A stretch of DNA of 64,000 bases from Calothrix sp. PCC 7103. GTDB lineage: Bacteria; Cyanobacteriota; Cyanobacteriia; Cyanobacteriales; Nostocaceae. Positions within the stretch are counted from its first letter, which is position 1. Each line of letters begins with the position of its first letter. Below, piece after piece: positions 20,924 to 28,903 of this stretch. The DNA lies in contig NZ_KB217478.1 of the NCBI RefSeq assembly GCF_000331305.1, positions 924,904 through 988,903 of the forward strand. The letters run 5' to 3'. Made by a program: the position numbers and the translations under genes. Below the pieces are notes generated by a model. That model had not been told where the DNA came from. It was given only the letters and a program-made list of their open reading frames with translations, and did no database searches.

Positions 20924-21120
20924 CTCAACAGTTAAGAAAAGTTAAAAATTATAAAGGTTATAAAAGTGTTAAAGCACCTGCTGTTGCGGCAGAGGAGATA
21001 ACTGTAAAACAATGGCTGCTGCGACATGCTAGTTTAGTAGGAGTAGGAGAAGCAGAAAAAATCTTACTTCAAAATCAAATTAATCAATTAAGACAATATG
21101 GTACAGCAAGAGGTTATTAA
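20896..21120 (+). CDS. Hypothetical small helical protein
   Basis: 74 residues, basic and helical, with VKQWLLRHASLVGVGEAEKI. It overlaps the preceding frame by 28 bases and the following one by 23 bases, as in a tightly coupled operon. No motif identifies its function. It might be a cognate small partner of its neighbours. Confidence 0.5.
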   Translation: MEKDEITSLTQQLRKVKNYKGYKSVKAPAVAAEEITVKQWLLRHASLVGVGEAEKILLQNQINQLRQYGTARGY

Positions 21121-21661
21121 CCCAGGTTTAGCTATTTGGATTACAGACTGTAATCTGTATAAAGTATTGCCTCCTGTTTGGAAAGCCGACGGCATCGCCA
21201 TTGATGCTTATCATGGTTTTGGAAACAATGAGACTCGATATTTTGATGGAGAAGCTGTATTGCTATCCTTAGACAATAAAATTATTCAACGCTTATCAAT
21301 ATCAAATACTCACTTTTCTCGTGAGGGATTTCAGTGGCTTATACAGGGTACTGAGCATCTTCCTCAAACACCTTTTTTAATCACATCTGACCCAAAGATG
21401 CAAATAATCTTTGATGGGCTTGTTGAAATAAAAGATGATCAAAAAGTTATTGATTTTTCTGAGCCAGATGCCTGCATATACCCTGTTGGTACAAAAGATT
21501 GGTTTGCTGTTATGACAGTAAAAGGCAATAACAGAGCTTATCTGACTGCCTTCTCGACCTATAAAAATTTAAAAGTTTCAGATAACGATGAAATATGGTC
21601 GTTTGAGTGGGACTGTCCAGTAAGTAAAATAGAAATTGTTCAAAATGTGCTAATTAAGTAG
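21098..21661 (+). CDS. Hypothetical protein, beta-rich
   Basis: 187 residues with alternating hydrophobic strands and no signal peptide. Landmarks are GLAIWITDCNLYKVLPPVW, a DAYHGFGNNETRYFDGEA stretch and a C-terminal DEIWSFEWDCP. I do not recognise the family. It is the last gene of the coupled trio. If the first gene is a toxin fragment, this would be the best immunity-protein candidate by position and size; that is inference only. Confidence 0.5.
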   Translation: MVQQEVINPGLAIWITDCNLYKVLPPVWKADGIAIDAYHGFGNNETRYFDGEAVLLSLDNKIIQRLSISNTHFSREGFQWLIQGTEHLPQTPFLITSDPKMQIIFDGLVEIKDDQKVIDFSEPDACIYPVGTKDWFAVMTVKGNNRAYLTAFSTYKNLKVSDNDEIWSFEWDCPVSKIEIVQNVLIK

Positions 21662-21768
21662 TCTTTTTCCCAATAGATAAGTAGATAATTGATAATCAAA
21701 CTATAAATGGAAAGCGCTTAACGAAGGCGCCAACACAATCGCGCGTCTATTTTTTACTAAACCTGAAA

Positions 21769-21915
21769 TTACTTACTGATGCGCTCCATAACACCACCAA
21801 ATGAAACTGCAACATTGTATCCAATTTTAATACCGAATAGTCGGGCAGTTGGATTCTTCACACGCAAAATCTTTGCTGATTTTAAACCAGTAGTATCAAC
21901 GCCATACTCTCCTGT
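21769..21915 (-). pseudogene. Gene fragment, unknown family, copy A
   Basis: A 48-codon open stretch preceded by a stop and without a start. It contains TTGLKSAKILRVKNPTARLF then GIKIGYNVAVSFGGVMERIS before TAA. A second, shorter copy lies at about 22083-22165 on the same strand. The source gene is unknown. Confidence 0.5.
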
Positions 21916-22021
21916 CTAAAATCATATTTTTTTACCTCGATACTGAAAAAAGGTTGATAATCAAGGTTTTAAGCTAGATTCAGCGTTAGCGTATTATTTT
22001 CTCTCGCCAGAGACATAAAAT

Positions 22022-22084
22022 AGCGTTAATATTGTTTTCGGTTCTCAAGCAGCCTTCGAACCAATGACTAAAGTATTTTATTAG
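22022..22084 (+). pseudogene. Decayed copy of the 20588 gene core
   Basis: Reads SVNIVFGSQAAFEPMTKVFY before TAG, matching KGINIVFGSQAAFNPMTGN of the 20588 gene. There is no start and no flanking homology, so it is a remnant. Confidence 0.6.
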
Positions 22085-22165
22085 ACCGAAAATCCGAGCA
22101 TTTGGATTTTTAGCACGTAGAATCTTGACTGATTCTAAGCCAGCTTTGTCAAAAGTGCTAATAAT
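22083..22165 (-). pseudogene. Gene fragment, unknown family, copy B
   Basis: Minus-strand reading gives TFDKAGLESVKILRAKNPNA then RIFGL, clearly related to copy A (TTGLKSAKILRVKNPTARLF). It is oriented opposite to the adjacent 22022 remnant, showing rearrangement of the locus. Confidence 0.5.
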
Positions 22166-22534
22166 TTTAATAGTACTAATGACCTGATTTTGATAAGCTT
22201 ACCAGTCACCTACGAAAAGCCAAAATTGTTAGCGAACTCTGCATAAATACTAAGCCTAAATAAAGAATAGATGTTATAGGCTACTAATTACAATATTTTG
22301 ACACTTTCATGCCAAGAGATGCATTTAGTTTTAGACGGCGCCCCTTAGCCATGACTATTTAGGCGCCTATAAATAGCTGATATATTAAGTGAGCTTTTTA
22401 CTGAGCTTTTTTGTGAGCTATTAACTGAGGCTTGTGTAGTTTAGAGAATTTTACTAAATTTATTTTAGACAGATACACAAGGCTTTTTGCCATAGATAAG
22501 CCATTATTTTCTAAATGTAAATGAGGTTAGAGTT
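22166..22534. other. Non-coding tail of the decayed locus
   Basis: Contains several TGAGCT repeats (22390-22425: GTGAGCTTTTTACTGAGC and similar) and two close GGCGCC sites. No gene was recognised. It probably holds the promoter of the small secreted peptide. Confidence 0.35.
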
Positions 22535-22741
22535 ATGTTATCTATCAAAACTAGAAGAATTATTACTACTATTACATTAGCTATTTTATTTATGGAAATA
22601 CATCACCCAACATTAGCATCAGCAAATAGTCAAGTCTCAAAACCTAATCAAGTATTCGTTGCATCAAAGGGACAATCAAGAAAAAGCTTGAATGTGTTCA
22701 AGATATTCCGGCAACCCAAACAAAGCCGTATTTCTCGTTAA
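22535..22741 (+). CDS. Small secreted or surface peptide
   Basis: 68 residues. An N-terminal signal-like helix (IITTITLAILFMEIHHP then TLASANS) suggests export with cleavage near residues 29-31. The mature part is about 35 residues, basic, ending KIFRQPKQSRISR. The start follows GAGGT. No family recognised. It lies 42 bases upstream of a GRDP-like gene on the same strand, so the two are probably co-transcribed. Confidence 0.6.
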   Translation: MLSIKTRRIITTITLAILFMEIHHPTLASANSQVSKPNQVFVASKGQSRKSLNVFKIFRQPKQSRISR

Positions 22742-22783
22742 AAATTTTCATGACAATTTCATACATATTAAAGGAGTTACAAG

Positions 22784-23203
22784 TTGAAACTCATAAAAAC
22801 TTTATTTATCGCTAATTGGGAACTAATAGCAGATAAAGCTTTTATCAATAAGCTTTTAGAGATTGACTGGCAAGCTATATTTATAAAACTAATTAGGCCT
22901 GATGAATGTTTGCAGTTAAACGCGACTCAAGCTCTCCTTCCTATTTATAAATATGGCTTGTTTCTGTACCTAATCAGCAAATATCCACATAAAAAAATGG
23001 TTCCTAACCAAGAAATTGATGCAGTGCTACATGCTCATATTGCAAATCATGATCAATTTGAGAAAGATTGTATCAATCTCTTTAATAACAAGCTTGTACA
23101 TGTTCCAGAAGTGGGAATAAATCCAGAAGAACGCCAAGAATGGTTACCTTATATCTTGCACCTTTACGTATACATACGGCAAAATCAAAAACTTACGCTG
23201 TGA
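22784..23203 (+). CDS. Glycine-rich-domain-containing-protein-like (DUF1399-type) protein
   Basis: 139 residues from a TTG start with GGAG seven bases upstream (AAAGGAGTTACAAGTTG). The signature PNQEIDAVLHAHIANHDQFE then KDCINLFNNKLVHVPEVG parallels the (P)xxxVDxxWHxHI...Y..DC...lhHxP pattern of GRDP-like proteins. The role in bacteria is not established; the spaced His residues could bind a metal. No membrane segment. Likely co-transcribed with the preceding secreted peptide. Confidence 0.6.
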   Translation: MKLIKTLFIANWELIADKAFINKLLEIDWQAIFIKLIRPDECLQLNATQALLPIYKYGLFLYLISKYPHKKMVPNQEIDAVLHAHIANHDQFEKDCINLFNNKLVHVPEVGINPEERQEWLPYILHLYVYIRQNQKLTL

Positions 23204-23244
23204 AGCTACAGTATTAATGTTCGCTTTTGACGTTAAATCAATAC

Positions 23245-23451
23245 TTATAGCTTTGTACCGAGTATTTTAATTCCATCAACTTTTCTTGGTGCAAGATGTG
23301 AGTTACTCACTTTTTCCGAAACCCAGAAATTATTCGAACGGAATTTTGGACAAGATGCGATGGGTAGTTCAACTGCTGCTTGCTGTGAATTACTTTTGAG
23401 CTTTACATAACGCGCGTTATTGGCAGTGTTTTTATTACTGCCACTCAACAC
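23245..23451 (-). pseudogene. Possible gene remnant, unknown
   Basis: A 68-codon minus-strand frame with a plausible middle (QQAAVELPIASCPKFRSNNF then WVSEKVSNSHLAPRKVDGIK) but no ribosome site or recognisable family. It sits between two plus-strand genes and may be a decayed fragment or spurious. Confidence 0.25.
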
Positions 23452-23504
23452 AAGTTAATTTTTTCTAATTTTCAAATCAGTGCAATACCTAATTGAGGTT
23501 TATT

Positions 23505-24515
23505 ATGATTACATATCGAATTGCTAAAAAAATCATCTGTCAAATCGGAATTACAGCAGCTATTCTTTCTTCAATATCATACCGAGATGTTGCATATAGC
23601 GCCCAGCCAGTACCAACGGCAACTCCAACCGCATCTAGTAACCAAGCAGATATTGAAGATGAAAAGCCAATTTATCCGATAGCTGAAAAGATAATTCGTG
23701 CGAATGGATTAGATGAAATTACATGGCGCCTAAAAGTAGATGATGAATATGAGTTTAACGCTGCTGCTACAGATTTGAATCAAATCATACTTCTGAAGGG
23801 TTTGCTAGATAGAGTATATGGTGATGACGCTGCTATTGCTTTTGTGATTGGACATGAAATAGCTCATCACACACAAAAACATATGTATTCATACACTGCT
23901 TATGCAGCTAAGTTAACCAAGCAAATGCAGGCTGAAGTTGATGCCAAAGTTCAAAATATAATCGTGACGGAGACAAAAAAATTTGAGACTGCTAGAAGTA
24001 ACAAGCGTCGTAGTAAGTTATTGTGTAATCAAGACATTGCTAAAAAAACTTCGTTATCTGTTGCTCCAGATTACCTAGCTCTTAACTGTCAAGGAAAACC
24101 AGATTCCAATAAAATTGAGCAGCTAAAACAGCAATTTACCGCTGAAAAAGAGCCTAAAATCTACAGCCAATTGAAAAAACTAAGTCGTCAGCTAGAATTT
24201 GAAGCCGATAAATTTGGTTACATATATATGGTGCGTGCAGGCTATAGTCCAGAAGGCGCCTTGCGTGTCCTAGAACTCATGTCACGTTCACCACACCCTG
24301 CTTCAGATGATACTACTCATCCATCTTTTAATGATAGACTTAATGCTATCAAAGAACTGATGAATAAATATCCGGCGCCAAGTTTGATGGCTGAAGGTAA
24401 AATTCGTTTGCAACTCCACCCAAATCCTTTAACTTATGATGTGTCAAAGGATGGGCAATCTTTGCGAATTAATTCTCGGTTTGGTTCCCAACAGCAAGTG
24501 AGTAAAGTGAAGTAA
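23505..24515 (+). CDS. M48-family metallopeptidase, secreted
   Basis: 336 residues from ATG 23505, preceded by GAGG at 23495; the upstream TTG is not needed. There is a signal peptide (IICQIGITAAILSSISYRDV, cleavage near AYS-AQ). The catalytic zinc site is IGHEIAHHTQKH (HExxH), with the third ligand in LEFEADKFGY. The C-terminus carries HPSFNDRLNAIKEL as in YfgC/Oma1-like M48 enzymes. It should act in the periplasm on misfolded or surface proteins. An insert of about 70 residues with a Cys pair lies between the zinc motifs. It follows the small secreted peptide locus, which may be chance. Confidence 0.9.
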   Translation: MITYRIAKKIICQIGITAAILSSISYRDVAYSAQPVPTATPTASSNQADIEDEKPIYPIAEKIIRANGLDEITWRLKVDDEYEFNAAATDLNQIILLKGLLDRVYGDDAAIAFVIGHEIAHHTQKHMYSYTAYAAKLTKQMQAEVDAKVQNIIVTETKKFETARSNKRRSKLLCNQDIAKKTSLSVAPDYLALNCQGKPDSNKIEQLKQQFTAEKEPKIYSQLKKLSRQLEFEADKFGYIYMVRAGYSPEGALRVLELMSRSPHPASDDTTHPSFNDRLNAIKELMNKYPAPSLMAEGKIRLQLHPNPLTYDVSKDGQSLRINSRFGSQQQVSKVK

Positions 24516-24544
24516 TGAAGTAGGTTGGCTTCGCGGAAGCCAAC

Positions 24545-24605
24545 ATATATATTGATAATTGTGTAGGGGTGGGGCGGGCAGGGATGCCCGCTCCACAAGA
24601 TTATG
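24545..24605. repeat. Dispersed GGGCGGGCAGGGATGCCCG repeat
   Basis: One arm and loop of the same hairpin family found at 1190, 10207 and 20439, ending GCTCCACAAGATTA. Confidence 0.6.
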
Positions 24606-24619
24606 TTGATACATTAAGA

Positions 24620-24825
24620 TTATGTTGCTATATCTAGTTCTTGAAGTCTAATTTGTGTTTCTTCTGCTTCTGGTATCATTCCTAGTTTCTCAAAATTATT
24701 CAATGCTTTAGTTGCCCAATCATGAGCTTCCGTTGAATTACCTTGAGCTTTTGCGAAGTTAGATAACGAGCGTTGACAAAATACAGTACGACTTTTATCT
24801 TGGTTTGCTTCAGCAACGCGCTCTC
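24620..24825 (-). pseudogene. TPR-repeat protein C-terminal fragment
   Basis: A minus-strand open stretch without a start. It reads RVAEANQDKSRTVFCQRSLS, then EAHDWATKALNNFEKLGM and EAEETQIRLQELDIAT before TAA. This is a helical tetratricopeptide-like tail typical of cyanobacterial STAND ATPase or CHAT-associated proteins. It abuts an oppositely oriented STAND fragment. Confidence 0.55.
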
Positions 24826-25209
24826 ATGCAGGGGCGCTCACTAGTGAATAAAAATGCAGATGTTAAACCAGTAATTTATACATTAGAGCCAGTCATTTTG
24901 AAGTACACGACTAATCGCTTTGTTGAAGAAACTGTTCAACAAATTATTCAGGTTGCTAGAACTAAAATTCTTCAAGGTGACGAACTATTTATTAGTCATA
25001 GTTTTGTCACAACAAGCACCGAGGATGATGACCTAACTCAGCAGCAAATAAGACGCATTGTCAAATCAATTCAAGATAAATTATTAGCTAAGTTTCAAGA
25101 TCAAAAACGATTAGAGGATGAGTTAATAAGGGTTTTATCTTTATTGGAAGAAAAAGGATTTTTACACGGGTATGGGCGCCAGAATATTTTGAGTTTACTT
25201 TCATCATGA
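24826..25209 (+). pseudogene. STAND (NB-ARC/WD40-type) ATPase internal fragment
   Basis: A plus-strand frame reading ADVKPVIYTLEPVILKYTTN, RFVEETVQQIIQVARTKI, and ending FLHGYGRQNILSLLSS. In cyanobacterial NB-ARC proteins this block, including the GYG.xNILxLL ending, lies between the ATPase arm and the pentapeptide/WD40 repeats. Neither the P-loop nor the repeats are present, and the first codons of the open frame belong to the adjoining fragment. Confidence 0.6.
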
Positions 25210-25216
25210 TTATAAG

Positions 25217-25290
25217 TTGTCATTCTGAGCGTAGCGAAGAATCTGTAATTTGGCTGTAGATTGAGATGCTTCACTGCGTTCAGCATGACA
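25217..25290. repeat. Dispersed GTCATTCTGAGCG...AGCGAAGAATCT repeat pair
   Basis: One copy reads GTCATTCTGAGCGTAGCGAA, GAATCT. An inverted relative reads GAGATGCTTCACTGCGTTCA, GCATGAC. Further copies: 8943, 10127, 39538-39604. Confidence 0.65.
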
Positions 25291-25314
25291 TTAGGGGTAT
25301 TCTACTGTTAATAA

Positions 25315-25992
25315 TTAACGTGTGGGTGGCGCCTCTGGTGCAATGGGTGTGTCGGGTAGTTTTTGTTGACGCTGTAGATATTGGCTGAGTAAATATGCCA
25401 TTTCACCGCGTGTCATGGGTTTTAAGGGTAAAAGATTACCTTGTGAGTCAGTGCTGGCAAATCCTTCGGAGATGACGGTGGCAATAGCTCTTCTTGCCCA
25501 TTCTGGAATGGAGGCTTTGTCTGGATATGCTGCTAAAATTTCGTTTACTGTTTCGTCGGGAAATTGAAATACTCCGTATGCTTGGGCAAATATTGCCATT
25601 GCTTCGGCGCGTGTTACCCTTTGGTTGGGGAAAAATAAGTTGTTTCGATATCCACGCATGATGTCGGTTTTTAAAACCGTTTGAATATCATTGTAAGCCC
25701 AATGTGAAAGAGGCACATCGGCGACTGTTATACTCTCTTTTGGTAAGTTTATACGCTTGTTAAGTCTAAATGCTTTCACCATTATCGATGCTAATTCAGC
25801 CCGACTAATTAATCGTTCGGGATAAAATTTACCGTCTGAGAAGTTAGTCATTAAATTAGACGCAATTACTTGTGCAATTGGGTCTGTAGGCTGTGTCGCT
25901 GTCGTTTGAGTCTCTTTTACTTCCGAATTAACACTGATAGGCAGTGATAATAGTAATGCAACGAACGAAAGTGTACTAATAAGCTTACGCAT
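25315..25992 (-). CDS. S-layer homology (SLH) domain protein, secreted
   Basis: 225 residues. A signal peptide (STLSFVALLLSLPISVNS) is followed by three SLH-type repeats (FYPERLISRAELASIMVKAF; LFFPNQRVTRAEAMAIFAQA; LKPMTRGEMAYLLSQYL). In cyanobacteria SLH domains bind peptidoglycan or its polymers and often anchor outer-membrane porins. Here there is no porin domain, so the protein may be a periplasmic cell-wall linker. The C-terminus is Pro-rich. Confidence 0.85.
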   Translation of the reverse strand: MRKLISTLSFVALLLSLPISVNSEVKETQTTATQPTDPIAQVIASNLMTNFSDGKFYPERLISRAELASIMVKAFRLNKRINLPKESITVADVPLSHWAYNDIQTVLKTDIMRGYRNNLFFPNQRVTRAEAMAIFAQAYGVFQFPDETVNEILAAYPDKASIPEWARRAIATVISEGFASTDSQGNLLPLKPMTRGEMAYLLSQYLQRQQKLPDTPIAPEAPPTR

Positions 25993-26098
25993 GGTTATTT
26001 TACTGTCTACTGCTATTTAAAATACGAAAAAATAAAAACATCCTACCTAAATAGTAAGACCAACTCAAACCGACTTCGTTCCTGATAAACAATATTGT

Positions 26099-26132
26099 GT
26101 TGGGTTCCGTTCCTCCACCCAACCTACGTCTA
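26099..26132. repeat. Dispersed GTTGGGTTCCGTTCC...CACCCAACCTAC repeat
   Basis: Same family as 2175 (inverted relative to it) and 28878. It lies in the SLH-rpiA divergent promoter region. Confidence 0.65.
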
Positions 26133-26183
26133 CCTGGTACGATAAAGGATTGTATATAGATTGGATTATCTGGAGTTTTGGGA

Positions 26184-26891
26184 ATGACAGCAGCAGACCC
26201 CGTGAAGTTGATGAAGCAAGAAGTTGGTAAAGCCGCCGCAGCTTTGGTTAAGTCTGGTACCATAGTTGGGTTGGGTACGGGTTCAACTACGGCGTTTGCA
26301 ATTCAGTATATCGGCGAACGTCTTAAGTCGGGCGAGTTAAAGGATATTGTTGGAGTCCCCACTTCGTTTCAAGCTGAAGTTTTGGCAAAAGAATATGGTA
26401 TTCCTTTAACCACCCTTGATGCTATTGACCATATTGATATTGCCATTGACGGCGCCGATGAAGTTGACCCACAGAAAAATTTGATTAAAGGTGGTGGCGC
26501 CGCTCATACGCGCGAGAAAGTTGTAGACTATCTGGCAAACCAGTTTATAGTCGTGGTCGATGGCGGTAAAGTGGTTGATAAGCTTGGTTCTATATTTGCT
26601 GTTCCTGTAGAAGTCATACCAATGGCAATGACTCCTGTAATGAATGCACTCAAAAAGCTTGGTGGCAAACCTGAACTTCGTATGGGTGTCAAAAAAGCGG
26701 GACCTGTTATTACTGACCAAGGCAACATGGTTATTGACGTCAGATTTGACGACATCCCTGACCCAGTTAATTTAGAGAAAACACTCAATAATATTCCTGG
26801 TGTTTTAGAAAATGGAATATTTGTTAACTGTGCGGATATCGTCTTAGTTGGCGAAGTTGTCGATAACCAACCTGTCGTCAGACAACTATAA
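26184..26891 (+). CDS. rpiA: Ribose-5-phosphate isomerase A
   Basis: 235 residues from ATG 26184, with TGGAG at 26171; the TTG at 26178 is within the spacer. Substrate and catalytic motifs are [20 protein letters not shown] (general-acid/base region), [11 protein letters not shown] and the C-terminal [13 protein letters not shown]. The enzyme interconverts ribose-5-P and ribulose-5-P in the Calvin cycle and pentose phosphate pathway. Full-length and apparently intact. Confidence 0.97.
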   Translation: MTAADPVKLMKQEVGKAAAALVKSGTIVGLGTGSTTAFAIQYIGERLKSGELKDIVGVPTSFQAEVLAKEYGIPLTTLDAIDHIDIAIDGADEVDPQKNLIKGGGAAHTREKVVDYLANQFIVVVDGGKVVDKLGSIFAVPVEVIPMAMTPVMNALKKLGGKPELRMGVKKAGPVITDQGNMVIDVRFDDIPDPVNLEKTLNNIPGVLENGIFVNCADIVLVGEVVDNQPVVRQL

Positions 26892-26970
26892 ATCTAATCA
26901 ATCAACTAAAAAATTCTGAATGCAGGGTGTAGAGTATGAACTTTACACTCAGCACTCAGCACTCATAACT

Positions 26971-27103
26971 ATTAAGTAGGTGGACGGGAAAATTTACCGC
27001 TATGTAACGAAATGTAAATAGGCTATAATCCTTTCACAGTATGCCTTTAGCGCTCTTAACCGGAAAACCCCAAGTGTGGTTTATTTCCACCCACCTACTT
27101 AAT
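26971..27103. mobile_element. MITE with TTAAGTAGGTGG ends
   Basis: About 133 bp with terminal inverted repeats. The left end is ATTAAGTAGGTGGACGGGAA; the right end, reverse-complemented, is CATTAAGTAGGTGGGTGGAA. There is no gene inside. Its right end supplies the TAA stop of the minus-strand membrane protein gene at 27099. Confidence 0.7.
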
Positions 27104-27326
27104 GTGTTTTCTCGTCAATATTTATATGCCACAACCTTTCTAACTTGGCGATGCGATTACGGTGTGTGGTGATTTTATATTTTTTGTAACCAATAATACT
27201 TAATAATACTACTACAGGAATTGCGATGACAAAATATCCTGCGTAATTACATATCGACTCAGAATGACTCTTAGCTGGAACTGGCGCCGATGGACTTACA
27301 GACTGTGAAATTTGCTGGGAGCGCAT
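27099..27326 (-). CDS. Small membrane protein, hypothetical
   Basis: 75 residues with one hydrophobic helix (YFVIAIPVVVLLSIIGY) followed by a basic stretch (KKYKITTHRNRIAKLER), consistent with a membrane anchor and cytosolic tail. No family recognised. The stop codon is formed by the MITE end, so the original C-terminus may have been longer. Confidence 0.55.
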   Translation of the reverse strand: MRSQQISQSVSPSAPVPAKSHSESICNYAGYFVIAIPVVVLLSIIGYKKYKITTHRNRIAKLERLWHINIDEKTH

Positions 27327-27686
27327 TTTAACCTCTAACTATCTATCTACTAGCAACGTGTACAGACAACTACTTCAGGGGTTATTCCCTAATTTCCTGA
27401 TAAGTAACTGTAAATTTTTTATGTCAGGCTACATTTTATTACGCCATAACCAGTAATTGATTACGCAACTTTACGTAACATTTCTGTATGCGCGAAACTA
27501 TATATGTGATATACAGCTATTTGCAGAAGCCAATACCTGACAAGACAATCTACCTAAAAGGGGATTACATCTGGATGTAGAAACACCTATAAATTCTAAC
27601 CGAAACATGAATCATTTGGCATCATTAAATTACAATGATATCGATAGATTCACTTACAACCCCAGTTTTTCAACCCTAGTGATATA
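27327..27686. other. Intergenic region upstream of aldo/keto reductase gene
   Basis: Non-coding, moderately AT-rich; contains a TGTGATATACA run near 27505 and the palindromic ATGATATCGATAG near 27636. No RNA or terminator recognised; probably promoters for the flanking divergent genes. Confidence 0.35.
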
Positions 27687-28868
27687 ATGCTGTACCGAAG
27701 ATTTGGAAGAACTGAGTTACAAATGCCCGTTTTCTCCTGTGGTGGAATGCGATACCAGTTTAAATGGCAAGATGTTTCACAGTCACAGGTTCCTTTTGAT
27801 AATCAAGCAAATCTAGAAGCGACGATTAAACGCTCGTTCGAGCTTGGAATTAATCATATCGAAACTGCACGCGGTTACGGTAGTTCTGAAATGCAGTTAG
27901 GTCAAATACTACCGACGCTACCGCGCGCTGAGTTAATTGTTCAAACCAAAGTAGGACCTACCGCAAACCCGAAAGATTTTGCGTGCGACTTTGACAAGTC
28001 TCTTAAATATTTAAAGCTTGATTACGTAGATTTACTGAGTATTCATGGTATTAATAATTTTGAAACCTTTAATCACAGCCTTCGTCCGGGTGGCTGTTTG
28101 GATGTTGCTCGCAAACTCCAAGCGCAAGGCAAAGTTAAATTTATTGGTTTTTCAACTCACGGTGCCTGCGACACTATTATTCAAGCTATAGAAACTAATT
28201 ATTTCGATTACGTAAATTTACATTGGTACTATATAAATCAAAACAACTGGCGTGCCATAGAAGCTGCCACACGTCATGATATGGGAGTATTCATTATCAG
28301 CCCATCAGACAAAGGTGGTAAGTTATATAGTCCCCCACCTAAATTAGAACAACTTTGTGCCCCCTTGAGTCCGATGGTATTTAATGACTTGTTTTGTTTA
28401 AGCCATTCCCAAGTACATACTCTCAGTTTAGGCGCCGCAAGACCAAGTGATTTTGACGAACACCTCAAAGTATTAGATTTACTTAATTCTTCAGATAAAA
28501 TCTTGCCACCTATATTGGAAAGATTCGAGCAAGAAGCTATCAAAGCTTTGGGTGAAGAGTGGGCGAAAACTTGGCACGTAAATTTACCAACTCATGAGCA
28601 AACACCCGGTAATATAAATATACCAATAATTTTGTGGCTACGAAATTTAGCTGTGGCTTATGACATGGTAGATTATGCCAAGATGCGCTATAACCTGCTT
28701 GGTAACGGTGGTCATTGGTTTCCTGGCGCGAAAGCTGATAAGTTAGAGAATCTTGACTTACGCTCCTGTTTGGTCAAAAGTCCTCATGCTGAGACAATTC
28801 CCAATGTTTTAGCTGAAGCACATAATATGTTGAGTGGGGAAGCGGTGCAAAGGTTATCGCGTAAATAA
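27687..28868 (+). CDS. Aldo/keto reductase with C-terminal iron-sulfur-family-like tail
   Basis: 393 residues. The TIM-barrel N-terminal two thirds has the AKR features HIETARGYGSSEMQLG (Asp/Tyr region), IVQTKVGP (Lys) and LLSIHGIN (His). The C-terminal 100 residues are the extra helical segment of the YghZ-like 'predicted oxidoreductase' group, which in many members carries a CxxC..C cluster; here that cysteine pattern is not seen. The physiological substrate is unknown. Upstream spacing suggests monocistronic transcription. Confidence 0.85.
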   Translation: MLYRRFGRTELQMPVFSCGGMRYQFKWQDVSQSQVPFDNQANLEATIKRSFELGINHIETARGYGSSEMQLGQILPTLPRAELIVQTKVGPTANPKDFACDFDKSLKYLKLDYVDLLSIHGINNFETFNHSLRPGGCLDVARKLQAQGKVKFIGFSTHGACDTIIQAIETNYFDYVNLHWYYINQNNWRAIEAATRHDMGVFIISPSDKGGKLYSPPPKLEQLCAPLSPMVFNDLFCLSHSQVHTLSLGAARPSDFDEHLKVLDLLNSSDKILPPILERFEQEAIKALGEEWAKTWHVNLPTHEQTPGNINIPIILWLRNLAVAYDMVDYAKMRYNLLGNGGHWFPGAKADKLENLDLRSCLVKSPHAETIPNVLAEAHNMLSGEAVQRLSRK

Positions 28869-28903
28869 AATTTTTAATGTTGGGTTCCGTTCCTCCACCC
28901 AAC

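Noticed and set aside
27687-28868. Iron-sulfur cluster domain in the aldo/keto reductase
   Set aside because: Homologous groups often have CxxC...C near the C-terminus, but those cysteines are absent here.
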